64,000 bases of DNA from Lentilitoribacter sp. Alg239-R112 (GCF_900537175.1 NZ_LS999834.1:313406-377405); one strand, 5' to 3'. Positions 28,128 through 38,192 are shown, counted from the first letter of the stretch. Notes: a model not told the origin generated them from the letters alone. Program-made: numbers and translations.

Positions 28128-31064
28128 CTATAAACGCCCCAATGCTTTAAGTTCCTTCAACACCGCAGCATCACGTGCAGATACATCTGGATAATCGGCA
28201 TCAGAGCCAACATCATTGGTTACGCGCCAGGAACGTGCGCATTTCTTACCGGTTGCAAGTTCTGGCACCACGCCCACGGATGCAGTATCTTCAAGAACAA
28301 AAGCACCATCCGGTGCCTGACCGGAATGCATGCTGATATCTGATGTGATGCAGATATCAGCAAAGTTCATATCCGAAACGACTGCAAGCAACTCATCATC
28401 ATCGATATAAACAACAGGAGCGGCTTCCAAAGATGAACCAATGCGCTTTTCACGGCGTTCAATTTCAAGAGCACCTGTGACAACACGGCGAACCGTTTTT
28501 ACCTTCTGCCATTTATCTGCCAAGGCCTGATCAACCCAGGCTGAATCAACATCAGCGAATTGTGCGAGATGAACTGACTTTGCTTCCGGATAACGCGATA
28601 GCCAACTTTCTTCCATTGTAAAGGGAAGCATTGGTGCCATCCATGTCACAAGACAATCAAAGATTTTAGCAATTGTTTGCAATGAGGCTTTGCGCGTCAG
28701 GCTTGATGGCCCCTCACAATAAAGCGTGTCTTTTCGAATATCAAAATAGAAAGCTGATAGCTCCAAATTCATAAAGTTCGAAAGACTTGCAAAAACGCGT
28801 TTGAAATCAAAATCATCATAGCCCTTGCGCACGACAGCATCTAACTCCGCCAAACGATGCAGCATCAAGCGCTCCAACTCCGGCAATTCTGAATGCGCAA
28901 CTTTCTCGCCATCATAATGGGCAAGTGTGCCGAGCATCCAGCGCAATGAGTTCCGCATTTTACGGTAGGCATCGATCGATGTTTTCAATATCTCAGGCCC
29001 GATACGCAGATCTTCAGCATAATCAGCCGAGGACACCCACAAGCGCAAAATATCAGCTCCTGATTGTTTGATAACTTCCTGCGGCGTTACAACATTGCCA
29101 AGAGACTTGGACATTTTCCGTCCATCTTCGGCCATCACGAAACCATGCGTCAGCACAGCATCATAGGGCGCACGGCCACGTGTTCCGCAACTTTCAAGCA
29201 ATGATGAATGGAACCAACCACGGTGTTGATCCGAACCTTCAAGATAAAGATCCGCTGGCCATTTCAGATCCGGGCGTTCTTCTAGGCAAAAAGCATGCGT
29301 GGAGCCAGAATCAAACCAAACATCCAAGATATCTCGCACCTGTTCCCACTCATCAGGATTAGCGACCATCCCCTCTAGGAAACGTTCCTTTGCACCATCA
29401 GCAAACCATGCATCGGCACCTTCTTGTTTAAATGCATCTTTGATACGGCTCGCCAACTCGTCAGATTTAGCAAAATCTGGACCCGGGATAATTTCATTGG
29501 TTTCAGGATTTCGGAATACGCAAATTGGAACACCCCAAGCGCGTTGACGTGATAGAACCCAATCTGGACGCTGCTCGATCATTGTACGAAGGCGGTTTTG
29601 TCCTGCAGCAGGTACAAAACGAGTTTCATCAATCGCTGCAAGTGCCGTTTGGCGAAGCGTTCCTGCATTGCTGGTTGATGCATTGCCTATAACACCATCT
29701 TTGTCCATATATACAAACCACTGAGGTGTATTGCGGAAAATGATCGGTTTTTTAGAACGCCAGGAATGTGGGTATTCGTGCTTTACACGACCACGTGCGA
29801 AGAGATTATTCTCGCCAATAAGCGCTGTGATCACTGCTTGGTTGGCTTTACCCTTCTTACCTTTATCATCGATAACGCGAACATCGCCAAACCCAGGCGC
29901 CTCTTCCGTGTAAGATCCGTCGTCTGCAACAGGGAACGGAATATCAGACGAGATACCTTGCGCTTCAATCTCATTGCGGCGAGCTACCCAGATTTCAAAG
30001 TCATCACGACCATGACTAGGCGCTGTGTGCACAAAACCAGTACCTGCATCATCAGACACATGATCCCCGTCAAGCAACGGTACATTGTATGTATAAGCTT
30101 CGTTGAAGCCGCGCAACGGATGCGCACATGTGATGGAAGCAAACTCTTTGCTTGTCACATCACGAACACGCTTGAATTCAACCTTGGCTTTTTCAGCACA
30201 TTCTTGCGCCAGCGCATCAGCAAAAATCATTTTATCGCCCGCTTGTGGCCCAAAATCGTTTTCAGCAGATGCGACTTCATAAAGACCATAATTGATCTTA
30301 GATGAATAGCAGATTGCACGGTTTCCGGGGATCGTCCAAGGCGTCGTTGTCCAGATAACAACAGATAAACCAATGAGGTCTTCTGGACCCTTTACAATTG
30401 GAAACTTCGTCCAGATCGTATCAGATTCATACATCTCATATTCGATTTCAGCTTCCGCTAACGCGGTGCGCTCGACAACAGACCACATGATTGGTTTCGA
30501 ACCACGGTAAAGCTGACCAGACTGTGCGAATTTCATCAACTCGCCAGCAATTATGGCTTCTGATGAGAAATTCATCGTTTTGTAAGGCTTTTCAAAATCA
30601 CCCTCGACACCTAGGCGGCGGAATTCATCTGTTTGTACACCAATCCAATGATCTGCAAAGTCACGACACTCCTGGCGAAATTCGTTGATTGGCACGTCGT
30701 CTTTATCTTTACCCTTAGCGCGGTATTGTTCTTCGATCTTCCATTCAATTGGAAGGCCATGACAATCCCAACCAGGTACATAATTTGCATCATACCCACG
30801 CATTTGAAATGAGCGAGTAATCATATCTTTTAGGATTTTATTGAGCGCATGACCGATATGCAAATTACCGTTCGCATAGGGAGGGCCATCATGAAGTACA
30901 TATTGCGGCCTGCCTTTGGAAGTTTCGCGCAGCTCTTTGTAAAGCCCCATCTCGTCCCATTTTGCAATCCAACTTGGCTCCATTTTTGGAAGACCAGCGC
31001 GCATCGGGAAATCTGTTTTGGGCAGGTTAAGTGTTTTTGAATAATCGAATGTTTCGTCTGTCAT
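28128..31064 (-). CDS. ileS: Isoleucyl-tRNA synthetase
   Basis: A class I synthetase of 978 residues that charges tRNA-Ile and edits valine. The nucleotide-binding motifs are HIGH (69-72, [10 protein letters not shown]) and KMSKS near residue 650 ([12 protein letters not shown]). The editing domain block [14 protein letters not shown] is present, as is the family sequence [12 protein letters not shown]. It sits downstream of ribF, as in many bacteria, but here two SDR genes and a 293-base gap intervene. Confidence 0.98.
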   Translation of the reverse strand: MTDETFDYSKTLNLPKTDFPMRAGLPKMEPSWIAKWDEMGLYKELRETSKGRPQYVLHDGPPYANGNLHIGHALNKILKDMITRSFQMRGYDANYVPGWDCHGLPIEWKIEEQYRAKGKDKDDVPINEFRQECRDFADHWIGVQTDEFRRLGVEGDFEKPYKTMNFSSEAIIAGELMKFAQSGQLYRGSKPIMWSVVERTALAEAEIEYEMYESDTIWTKFPIVKGPEDLIGLSVVIWTTTPWTIPGNRAICYSSKINYGLYEVASAENDFGPQAGDKMIFADALAQECAEKAKVEFKRVRDVTSKEFASITCAHPLRGFNEAYTYNVPLLDGDHVSDDAGTGFVHTAPSHGRDDFEIWVARRNEIEAQGISSDIPFPVADDGSYTEEAPGFGDVRVIDDKGKKGKANQAVITALIGENNLFARGRVKHEYPHSWRSKKPIIFRNTPQWFVYMDKDGVIGNASTSNAGTLRQTALAAIDETRFVPAAGQNRLRTMIEQRPDWVLSRQRAWGVPICVFRNPETNEIIPGPDFAKSDELASRIKDAFKQEGADAWFADGAKERFLEGMVANPDEWEQVRDILDVWFDSGSTHAFCLEERPDLKWPADLYLEGSDQHRGWFHSSLLESCGTRGRAPYDAVLTHGFVMAEDGRKMSKSLGNVVTPQEVIKQSGADILRLWVSSADYAEDLRIGPEILKTSIDAYRKMRNSLRWMLGTLAHYDGEKVAHSELPELERLMLHRLAELDAVVRKGYDDFDFKRVFASLSNFMNLELSAFYFDIRKDTLYCEGPSSLTRKASLQTIAKIFDCLVTWMAPMLPFTMEESWLSRYPEAKSVHLAQFADVDSAWVDQALADKWQKVKTVRRVVTGALEIERREKRIGSSLEAAPVVYIDDDELLAVVSDMNFADICITSDISMHSGQAPDGAFVLEDTASVGVVPELATGKKCARSWRVTNDVGSDADYPDVSARDAAVLKELKALGRL

Positions 31065-31357
31065 AATATTGGCTTTTTATCTGCCTTACGCCCGAGCTTT
31101 CTTTGCTCACAGACAATAAGGATATTTACGTAGATATGAAGGGCGACGTTGCAACGTCAAAATCCCGGGACTCCACTATGATTACAAATGTAATTACGCG
31201 AAGACCGGGCTCATAATTCGAATTATTCGAACTGCTATTTTCAATGATAAGCTCAACAAATCAAATCTCTTGTTCATTTCAAACATGTATTAGATGTTTT
31301 TTGCCTACAAGAAAAGTGTTTTTGTTGTCTAAAACCATAGGGTCGCCACCAGAGATT
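31065..31357. promoter_or_regulatory. ileS upstream region with two perfect 14-bp palindromes
   Basis: The region lies between the SDR gene 3' end and ileS and should carry the ileS promoter. GACGTTGCAACGTC (31145-31158) and ATAATTCGAATTAT (31213-31226) are both perfect palindromes without a loop, more like protein binding sites than hairpins. No gene or T-box-like structure is visible. Confidence 0.45.
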
Positions 31358-32128
31358 TTACCAAACGGCGCGGTCCAGTTTGTCATAGATGATCTTGCGC
31401 ATCAGTTTGGTCATGAAATTGGGGGCAATTTTTCCTAAAAAGCCAGTAATCTTAGCGACACCGCCAGGGTGAAGAGTTTTAGCGTTCCGAGATGCCGCAT
31501 TCAATATTCTGATTGCCACCTCTTCTGGCATCATTCGCTTTTCTGCACTTGCACCCTTTGGGGCATGGCGTTCAGCATGGGCTGTTCGAACAGGCCCTGG
31601 AAAAATGGTCGTAACCGCAATACCTCTTTTTGCGAAAGGTTTGCGAATGCTTTTGGCAAAAATAGCAATTGCATCCTTACTTGCACCGTACACAGACGCA
31701 CCCGGATATCCCGTCGCATGAGAAAGCGATGAGATGAAGATCAAATTGGTATTGTCCGCGTAGCAATTCTCCCGAGCCATTGCGATTGAAGCCTGCATTG
31801 GGAAACCTGCATTCAATCTGATAAGGTTTTCGTAGGCTTTTGGATCAATCTCTTCAAACTTTCCAGTTGCTGAAATGCCGGCATTATGAATAATGAGGTC
31901 GCATTTTCCGATGTTTTTGAGTTGCTCAATCAACTTGTTAACTGATTTTGAGTTAACAAGATTAATATCAATGTATTTCAATAGATTAGAATCAAAATTC
32001 TTCTGTAACTTTACATTATTGACATCAATTGCAATGACTTCCACGCCTTGTAGGATAAGCTTCTCGCACAATGCCAGACCAATGCCGCTTGCCGCACCCG
32101 TTACCATTGCTCTATGCCACCTTTTCAC
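31358..32128 (-). CDS. Short-chain dehydrogenase/reductase (SDR 1)
   Basis: A classical SDR of 256 residues. The NAD(P)-binding motif is TGAASGIGLAL (10-20), with an Asp after strand 2 (VIAIDVNN) that favours NAD. The structural motif is HNAG, and the catalytic Ser, Tyr and Lys lie in ISSLSHATG and YGASK. Its ATG overlaps the stop of SDR 2 (ATGA), so they are cotranslated. The substrate is unknown; the C-terminal PGPVRTAHAERHAPKGA resembles SDRs annotated as acting on lipids or polyketides, but this is weak. Confidence 0.88.
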   Translation of the reverse strand: MKRWHRAMVTGAASGIGLALCEKLILQGVEVIAIDVNNVKLQKNFDSNLLKYIDINLVNSKSVNKLIEQLKNIGKCDLIIHNAGISATGKFEEIDPKAYENLIRLNAGFPMQASIAMARENCYADNTNLIFISSLSHATGYPGASVYGASKDAIAIFAKSIRKPFAKRGIAVTTIFPGPVRTAHAERHAPKGASAEKRMMPEEVAIRILNAASRNAKTLHPGGVAKITGFLGKIAPNFMTKLMRKIIYDKLDRAVW

Positions 32129-32874
32129 GATTTATCCCCCGTTGTCCGCGTCTTTACCGATTGGCTATTTGAGAACATCCAGCTCTTTAGCTTAGCGCCC
32201 ATAAACACTGTTGCTTTCATTTTCCTCGTCTGCATTAATCTTGCGATCTCTGAAGCCATTACATTTGCTGGAACAAATAGATGTTTCTCCCATCCCAGTT
32301 TATATCCAGCTTTTTCAAGCATTGGCGTTAAGGTTGGTCCGGGGTGAATGACCTGAACGCCAATCCTATCTTGCCATTCGGATTGTAAGGCGCGGGCAAA
32401 CCCGTTTAGGCCAGCCTTCGAGGCGGCATAGCTTGCCATTTGAGGCGAACCCTTATGTGCGATAGAACCAATCAGAGTGATTTTGCCAGCAGAATCCTCT
32501 AACAATGATACAAGCTCTCTGGTCAGCAATATCGGGAATGTTAGGTTAACGCTGATGGTATTTCCAATTCCAAGAAGTTCCTCATCAAATGGGGATGCAT
32601 AAATGCCCATTCCAGCACATTGAACAATGTGATCAAGAACTTCTATGCCAAATGCATCAAGTGCATTTGATATTGTCTGAACTGCAGCGTGAGGATTGGA
32701 AAAATCAGCCTGAATATATGACACATTTTCGGCAAAGGAATAATCGATATCTGACAGAGGCCGACGTCCAACGAGAATAAGACGGTGAGTTTGCTCAAGG
32801 CATTTTGCAAGCTCAAGTCCAATGCCGGAACTCGCTCCAGTTATTAGAGTGAGTTTTTGTACCTCTTTAGCCAT
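32125..32874 (-). CDS. Short-chain dehydrogenase/reductase (SDR 2)
   Basis: An SDR of 249 residues from the ATG at 32874, which overlaps the ribF stop (ATGGCTAA). A start at 32895 is possible but lies deeper in ribF. TGASSGIGLEL binds the cofactor; Arg-Arg in LVGRRPL after strand 2 favours NADPH. The catalytic Ser/Tyr/Lys are in LIGSIAHKG and YAASK. The usual NAG motif reads CAG (VQCAGMG), an uncommon change. It is a paralogue of the next gene and probably works in the same pathway. Confidence 0.88.
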   Translation of the reverse strand: MAKEVQKLTLITGASSGIGLELAKCLEQTHRLILVGRRPLSDIDYSFAENVSYIQADFSNPHAAVQTISNALDAFGIEVLDHIVQCAGMGIYASPFDEELLGIGNTISVNLTFPILLTRELVSLLEDSAGKITLIGSIAHKGSPQMASYAASKAGLNGFARALQSEWQDRIGVQVIHPGPTLTPMLEKAGYKLGWEKHLFVPANVMASEIARLMQTRKMKATVFMGAKLKSWMFSNSQSVKTRTTGDKS

Positions 32875-33850
32875 TAAAACACATGGCTTGATCAAGCGGA
32901 CTTATAGGTGAAATAGTTGATAGAACCTGACGTGCCTCAGCTTCATCGTCTTTCATCTGAACAACAAGAGCATCTAATCCATCGAATTTAGCTTCTTCGC
33001 GAAGGTATGAAACAAGACTTACTTGGCAAGTCTGCCCATATATATCTCCATCAAAATCGAATATATATGTCTCAAGTACCGGTTCACCATTATCTTCAAC
33101 AGTAGGACGAATGCCAAAACTTGCGACACCATCATAAAGCTTACCATTATCAAGTCTAAAACGAACGGCATAAATACCCGTCTTTAGCCCACCATCATCA
33201 GACAGTGAAATGTTTGCTGTTGGATAACCTAACGTGCGTCCGAGTTGCTTACCTTTGACAACCACGCCTGAAACCGTGAAGTGATATCCTAATAGCGAAT
33301 TTGCTTCGCCCAATTCGCCATCCTTCAAAAAAGATCGAATTCTACTTGATGAAATGACCTGGCTACCCTCATCACGGAACGCATCAACAAGTGTGACGCC
33401 AAAATCATTTATCTTACCAGCCTCCATTAGGAACGCCGGACCACCTTCGCGCCCTTTACCAAAATGGAAATCAAATCCTGTAACAATATGAGATGCACCA
33501 AGCTGTTCAATCAAAACATGCTGTATGAAATCATCGGCAGACTTACCTGCAAAGTCGCGGGTAAAGTTTTGCTCGATCACTGCATCAAACCCTAAAACCT
33601 CCAGAACTCTTGCCTTTAATGACGCTGGAGATAAACGATAAGGCGCATTTTCAGGTTGAAAGATGGCTCGAGGATGAGGTTCGAATGTCATGACCAATGA
33701 AGGTACATTTGCGTCTTGCGAAATTTCCAGAGCACGATCCAAAACGGACTGATGCCCACGATGCACGCCATCAAAATTTCCAATAGCGACGACACCGCCA
33801 CGCAATGTTTCAGAAAGGGATGTCTCTCCTGAGAAACGCTTAATCCGCAT
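32867..33850 (-). CDS. ribF: Bifunctional riboflavin kinase / FAD synthetase
   Basis: Makes FMN and then FAD. The ATG at 33850 (MRIKRFSG) gives 327 residues; the frame is open for 17 more codons upstream but those overlap the preceding gene. The N-terminal nucleotidyltransferase has GNFDGVHRGHQSVLDRA and the SSSRIRSFLKDG loop. The C-terminal riboflavin kinase has LGRTLGYPTANISL and YDGVASFGIRPT. It follows the HAD phosphatase gene by 13 bases. Confidence 0.96.
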   Translation of the reverse strand: MRIKRFSGETSLSETLRGGVVAIGNFDGVHRGHQSVLDRALEISQDANVPSLVMTFEPHPRAIFQPENAPYRLSPASLKARVLEVLGFDAVIEQNFTRDFAGKSADDFIQHVLIEQLGASHIVTGFDFHFGKGREGGPAFLMEAGKINDFGVTLVDAFRDEGSQVISSSRIRSFLKDGELGEANSLLGYHFTVSGVVVKGKQLGRTLGYPTANISLSDDGGLKTGIYAVRFRLDNGKLYDGVASFGIRPTVEDNGEPVLETYIFDFDGDIYGQTCQVSLVSYLREEAKFDGLDALVVQMKDDEAEARQVLSTISPISPLDQAMCFNG

Positions 33851-33863
33851 ACTTAGAGCCCAC

Positions 33864-34712
33864 CTAACATACCCATTCCATCCAGTAGTTAGGACGCACA
33901 CCTTGTTTGGCTAAAAAGCCTGTAAGCTTTAACTCATCAATATTATCACTATCGCCATAATTCTGGATATGAATTCCATGGGCAACAAACACCAGATCAA
34001 GACCATAATTTATAGCACCCTTCACATCTGTCGGCATTCCGTCGCCTATCGCAACAACGCGAGATTGGTCAATCTCACCTCTAATTTTAGATGCTATTTC
34101 GAGGGCAGTTTGATACATCGGCTTATGCGGCTTCCCTGCGACATAGACGTCACCGCCAATTTGTTTATAAAGCTGGGCAACCGCACCGGCACAAGGAATC
34201 ATTCGCTCACCACGCTCGACAATCAGGTCAGGGTTGGCACACACAAATGGCAAATTTCGCGCCTTGAATTCCGCTAACATATCTGAGTAATCTTCTGGTT
34301 TTTCAACATTATCATCAAACATACCGGTACAAACAATAGCTTCAGCTTCTTCCGCTTTTACGCGCACAACATCCAAACCATCTAATATTTGCAAATCACG
34401 GTCAGGGCCCAAGAAGAAAACGTTTTTTGGCATCTGTTTTATAAGATGTCGTGTTAGATCACCCGAAGTGACAATGTCATCATAAGCCTCTGGGGGAACG
34501 CCAAGCATTTCAAGCTGGGATGCAACACCTTGCTTTCGACGTGGCGAGTTTGTGATTAGAATTACCGTTTTTCCAGCTTCACGTAGAGCCGACAGTACTT
34601 TTGGTGCGCCTTCATAAACACTCACGCCATTATGCAGCACACCCCAGACATCACTTAAAATGACATCATATTTGTCACCAAGGTCAGTTAGGCTTTTCAA
34701 TTTTTCAAGCAT
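33864..34712 (-). CDS. HAD superfamily class IIA phosphatase (TIGR01459-like)
   Basis: A cytosolic phosphatase of 282 residues related to NagD/PGP. The ATG at 34712 has GGAGG seven bases upstream and is preferred over 34739. Motif I is ILSDVWGVLHNG (nucleophile Asp21), motif II ILITNSPRRK, and motif IV AIGDGMPTDVKGA; GKPHKPMYQTAL supplies the motif III Lys. The DxWG form of motif I and the position before ribF match the alphaproteobacterial TIGR01459 group. The substrate is unknown. Confidence 0.9.
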   Translation of the reverse strand: MLEKLKSLTDLGDKYDVILSDVWGVLHNGVSVYEGAPKVLSALREAGKTVILITNSPRRKQGVASQLEMLGVPPEAYDDIVTSGDLTRHLIKQMPKNVFFLGPDRDLQILDGLDVVRVKAEEAEAIVCTGMFDDNVEKPEDYSDMLAEFKARNLPFVCANPDLIVERGERMIPCAGAVAQLYKQIGGDVYVAGKPHKPMYQTALEIASKIRGEIDQSRVVAIGDGMPTDVKGAINYGLDLVFVAHGIHIQNYGDSDNIDELKLTGFLAKQGVRPNYWMEWVC

Positions 34713-34833
34713 GAAGCGGCCTCCAAACACAGCTATCAAATGATTATGCTGTCTTGAAGCAACTGGCGGATAAACTCAAGTAGAAAGATTGAATTTTGGT
34801 CTCTCAAGCAAGAAGCTTGCAAGCGACAAAGAA

Positions 34834-34868
34834 AAACCACGCAAATGATTTCTCAAGTTGCGTGGTTT
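34834..34868 (-). terminator. Intrinsic terminator of the LuxP-like ABC operon
   Basis: An 11-base perfect stem (AAACCACGCAA with TTGCGTGGTTT) encloses a 13-base loop. On the reverse strand the stem runs directly into a T-run. It lies about 45 bases past the stop of the binding-protein gene. Confidence 0.8.
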
Positions 34869-34881
34869 GTAAGACGCGCTT

Positions 34882-34890
34882 GGGGGGGGG
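34882..34890. repeat. G9 homopolymer tract
   Basis: Nine consecutive G residues followed by CGCC lie between the binding-protein stop and its terminator, in an otherwise AT-rich region. Such tracts are prone to slippage and to sequencing error. Confidence 0.8.
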
Positions 34891-34911
34891 CGCCTCTTTT
34901 GAACTTTAAGA

Positions 34912-36054
34912 TTACCGATCTAAAGCGCCAACACCGGAGAAGCGGAATGCTTCTTTTTCAAGATTATCAATCTCTTCAGCACTCATTTGATCATGTGCAA
35001 CAGTGATACGACCGAGAAATACCAATGGCATTTCATCGTTGCGACCTTCCATATCGGCTTTAATAGCTTCTGCAGTTGCGGCACCAACATCATCACCCAT
35101 ACGCATAGGCGTTGCATCAAGTTCACCGCGACGGATTGCATCTAGCTCAAGGCCTGTACCACCCCAACCAGTTGAGAAAATATCTTTCTCCTTACCAGCT
35201 GCAACCTGTGCTTCAACAGATCCCATCGACATTGCAGTATTGGCATTGTGGATGACCGTTGCTTCAGGATAGGCTTGTAGGATCAAGTTGGTTCCCGCAA
35301 ATCCGCCTTCGCGCTGGTATTCGCCATAATGTTCATACACAACATTCCAGTTACCTTTTTCAGCTACGCAATCTTTGAAGTCACCAGAACGTTGATTGTC
35401 CGTAATACCGGGAATCCCTCGGTTCATTGCATAGGTAACGTCCTTACCTAGGCGCCCAACCATATAATCACAGATTTTTATGGCCCCGTAAGCCGATGAG
35501 AAATCAAGCCACATGTCAGGCTGGTTTTTAAGATATTTAAGTGGTGTATGGAATGCCCAAACAAATGTATCAAAATCATCTTCTGCTGCAAGCTTATCAA
35601 TATTGTCAGCTTGCGTTGCCAGCTCTGAGGGACCAAAAATAACATAGTCATACAGGTCTTTATCTTGCGCAACCTGAGTTGCATAAGTTGACTGAAGAGA
35701 ATGCTCAATCTGGCGCGATGCAAATTCAGTTGTTTTGTATGTTATGCCTAGCTGGTCGAGACGTTTTGTCAAAGCTAGATATGCACGTGCCCAAAAATCA
35801 GATGTGTCGGCGGATGGATAAATCAAGGCGATTTCAATCGGTTTTTCTTGTGAAACAGAAAGCTTTACAGCATCTGCGCCGGTAGCAGCCTGCAACGCCT
35901 CGAGTGAACCTTCTTTGTTAACTTGTTCAAATAACCAATAGTCGCGATCTGCATCACCATCCATTGCTTTAAGCGGCAAATCTTGCGCCATTGCGGTGCT
36001 AGACAATGCCATCGCACTTGTCAGCAATAAAGCCTTTAAGATATTGTATTTCAT
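34912..36054 (-). CDS. LuxP-like periplasmic sugar-binding protein of an ABC importer
   Basis: A periplasmic binding protein of 380 residues with a signal peptide (1-23, ALSSTAMAQ). Two lobes of the ribose/galactose-binding fold follow. Stretches closely resemble Vibrio LuxP: IALIYPSADTSDFWARA, STGWGGTGLELDAIRRGELD and PMRMGDDVG, and the end EAFRFSG. Against LuxP recalled from memory, ligand-site positions S85, W88, R222, W297 and R318 look conserved. Others (Q77, N159, D267 in V. harveyi numbering) are changed. It is the last gene of an ABC operon, with GGGAGG before the ATG. The ligand is a sugar or AI-2-like furanose; which one is undetermined. Confidence 0.87.
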   Translation of the reverse strand: MKYNILKALLLTSAMALSSTAMAQDLPLKAMDGDADRDYWLFEQVNKEGSLEALQAATGADAVKLSVSQEKPIEIALIYPSADTSDFWARAYLALTKRLDQLGITYKTTEFASRQIEHSLQSTYATQVAQDKDLYDYVIFGPSELATQADNIDKLAAEDDFDTFVWAFHTPLKYLKNQPDMWLDFSSAYGAIKICDYMVGRLGKDVTYAMNRGIPGITDNQRSGDFKDCVAEKGNWNVVYEHYGEYQREGGFAGTNLILQAYPEATVIHNANTAMSMGSVEAQVAAGKEKDIFSTGWGGTGLELDAIRRGELDATPMRMGDDVGAATAEAIKADMEGRNDEMPLVFLGRITVAHDQMSAEEIDNLEKEAFRFSGVGALDR

Positions 36055-36128
36055 AATATTCCTCCCGTTTATGTATTATAATATGACCTGTTTGCGATCA
36101 AACAAGACCTCTTTTGGCTATCTCAAGC

Positions 36129-37256
36129 TTAATTGCTTGGAACACCACCTCCTGCGAACAGAAATCCCAGTATGAGTAAGACTGCAATTCCACACATTAG
36201 ACCGACCCCAAGTTTTATTGTCTTAAGACCGTCGGGTGACAACAGACCAGCTAGCAGTCCACGAGCACCATCTCGATCTTTCTTCTCAAGCCAGGTGTAA
36301 AGAGCAACTGACGAAACAATTACGACCCCGGAGGCAACTGATTGCCAGAAAAACTCGATCCTCAATGTCACCAACGCATTGACCATCATCGCAAGCAACA
36401 TAACACCTGCAAACGATCCGATTAATGAACCACGACCACCGAATAAAGACGTCCCTCCAACCACAACAGCTGCAATAACATGCAAGTTAAAATAAGGTGC
36501 GGATGTCGCCTGAATAGCGTTCAGTTTTCCTGTCAACATCACACCAGCAAGGCCAGCAGCAGCCCCCATCAAAACATAAGCATAAATGCGATGACGATCG
36601 ACTGAGATACCGGTCATTTCAGCAGCTTCAGGACTGGATCCAATTGCGATTGTATATCGCCCGAAATAGGTTTTTCGGAGTAAAATGAATCCGCCGATCA
36701 TGGTTGCAATACCGATAAGAACCGGCACCGGCAAGAAAAATGGAATCCGTTCGCGGCCTATTGTTGTAATAAGATCTGGAAAACGAGATAGCACTAGACC
36801 CTTTGCCAGAATAAGTGCAAACCCACGATAAACCAGATCCATCGCTAAAGTGCCAATTAGATCTGGAACTTTAAGGCGTGTAATCACCAAGCCGTTGATA
36901 AGACCAAGGATGGCGCCAAACATGATACCAATTAAAACTGCAATCCAAGCCGGAAAATCGTAAACCTTGATCGAAAACGCCATCACAATACCAGTGAGAG
37001 CCGCAACTGAGCCTATAGATAAATCAATGCCTCTTTGGGTAATGACAAATGTCATTGCCATTGCCATCGGCATATAAAGTGCTGCATCCAACAGAATGAT
37101 TTCCATGTTCGATGCACGGAAATAACGAGCGGGTTCCACAATACCCATGAAGATGATTACAGCGAGGATCATGGCAACCGGGCCGATAAAACCAATATAA
37201 GGTTCAATCCTATCTTTAAATGTCAGCGCTGAGTTATCTTGTATAATAGTGTTCAT
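36129..37256 (-). CDS. Sugar ABC transporter permease (RbsC/FrcC type)
   Basis: An inner-membrane permease of 375 residues with about ten helices, in the BPD_transp_2 family. Typical blocks are TQRGIDLSIGSVAALTGIV and VVVGGTSLFGGRGSLIGSFAGV, the latter holding the EAA-like coupling region. The C-terminal 60 residues include a charged loop (LEKKDRDGARG) and an extra helix. It lies 19 bases downstream of the ATPase gene and 74 bases upstream of the binding protein. Confidence 0.93.
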   Translation of the reverse strand: MNTIIQDNSALTFKDRIEPYIGFIGPVAMILAVIIFMGIVEPARYFRASNMEIILLDAALYMPMAMAMTFVITQRGIDLSIGSVAALTGIVMAFSIKVYDFPAWIAVLIGIMFGAILGLINGLVITRLKVPDLIGTLAMDLVYRGFALILAKGLVLSRFPDLITTIGRERIPFFLPVPVLIGIATMIGGFILLRKTYFGRYTIAIGSSPEAAEMTGISVDRHRIYAYVLMGAAAGLAGVMLTGKLNAIQATSAPYFNLHVIAAVVVGGTSLFGGRGSLIGSFAGVMLLAMMVNALVTLRIEFFWQSVASGVVIVSSVALYTWLEKKDRDGARGLLAGLLSPDGLKTIKLGVGLMCGIAVLLILGFLFAGGGVPSN

Positions 37257-37275
37257 TGTTCTTCCCTAAAAGCGC

Positions 37276-38043
37276 TTAAGCTGCCGCTTCATTGACCGCG
37301 CCAACGATCATTCCCAAAATTTCTTCATTATTTGTATTCTCAGTGGTCAACACTCCGGCTTTCTTACCGCGCCTCATCACGTGAACACGATCTGAAACTT
37401 CCATCACATCATCCAATGAATGAGAAATAAGAATAACCGCCAACCCCTGAGCCTTAAGTGTTTTTATGAGCGTTAAAGTGCGTGCTGTTTCCTGCGGGCC
37501 AAGGGCCGCAGTGGGTTCATCCATAACCAAAACACGTAAATTTGCATTATAAACCGCGCGTGCAATCGCCACAGCCTGGCGTTGACCACCCGACAGGCTG
37601 GATGTTTCGGCATCCATACTACGTAAGGTAACGCCTAAACGTTCCTTGAGCACGCGCTTGGCCTCTGAGCGCATTTTTTTATTATCCAGAAATGTCATTC
37701 CAAAAAAGTTTCTAGTGAGTTCTGAGCCCAAAAAAAGATTGGCGGCAGGATCTAGATGATCAGCGAGCGCAAGCGTTTGATATACAGCATCAATACCAAC
37801 CTTGATTGCATCGGCATGGCTATTCATCTCAAGAGGACTATCGTCGAGCGAAATAGACCCTTGAGTTGGCTGATAAACACCGGTCAAAATTTTAATAAGT
37901 GTAGATTTTCCAGCGCCGTTATCTCCAACGATTGCCAGGACTTCACCTGAATAGGCATCAAGATCAACGTCATTGAGTGCGACCACACCACCAAATTTCT
38001 TCACAATGCCACGCATTGAAATTATGGGCTTCTTCTCGACCAT
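37276..38043 (-). CDS. Sugar ABC transporter ATPase, single domain (FrcA type)
   Basis: A 255-residue ATPase. The ATG at 38043 has GGGAGG just upstream and is preferred over 38055. All motifs are intact: Walker A GDNGAGKST, signature SLSGGQRQ, Walker B VLVMDEPTAALG and switch His in ILISHSLDDV. Most importers of this family use a fused double ATPase of about 500 residues; a single domain is the FrcA (Rhizobium fructose) arrangement, so it should act as a homodimer. It is the first gene of the operon, downstream of two palindromic operators. Confidence 0.93.
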   Translation of the reverse strand: MVEKKPIISMRGIVKKFGGVVALNDVDLDAYSGEVLAIVGDNGAGKSTLIKILTGVYQPTQGSISLDDSPLEMNSHADAIKVGIDAVYQTLALADHLDPAANLFLGSELTRNFFGMTFLDNKKMRSEAKRVLKERLGVTLRSMDAETSSLSGGQRQAVAIARAVYNANLRVLVMDEPTAALGPQETARTLTLIKTLKAQGLAVILISHSLDDVMEVSDRVHVMRRGKKAGVLTTENTNNEEILGMIVGAVNEAAA

Positions 38044-38176
38044 TATTCCTCCCAAAAGGCAACAGAAAGCCGTTTCCCAAAATACGCCACGCGCATGGGT
38101 TGAGCTTAAAATTCAACACCTTATATTTCCTCCAATTGGCCGGAACCAAAAGTTCAACGCCAATGAAAGGAATAAT

Positions 38177-38192
38177 ATGTTACCGGTAACAT
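38177..38192. promoter_or_regulatory. LacI-family-type operator 1
   Basis: ATGTTACCGGTAACAT is a perfect 16-base palindrome with the central CG step and the TGTTACC half-site of GntR/LacI-family operators. It lies about 135 bases upstream of the ATPase start. No LacI-type gene is in the window, so the regulator is unlinked. Confidence 0.75.
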
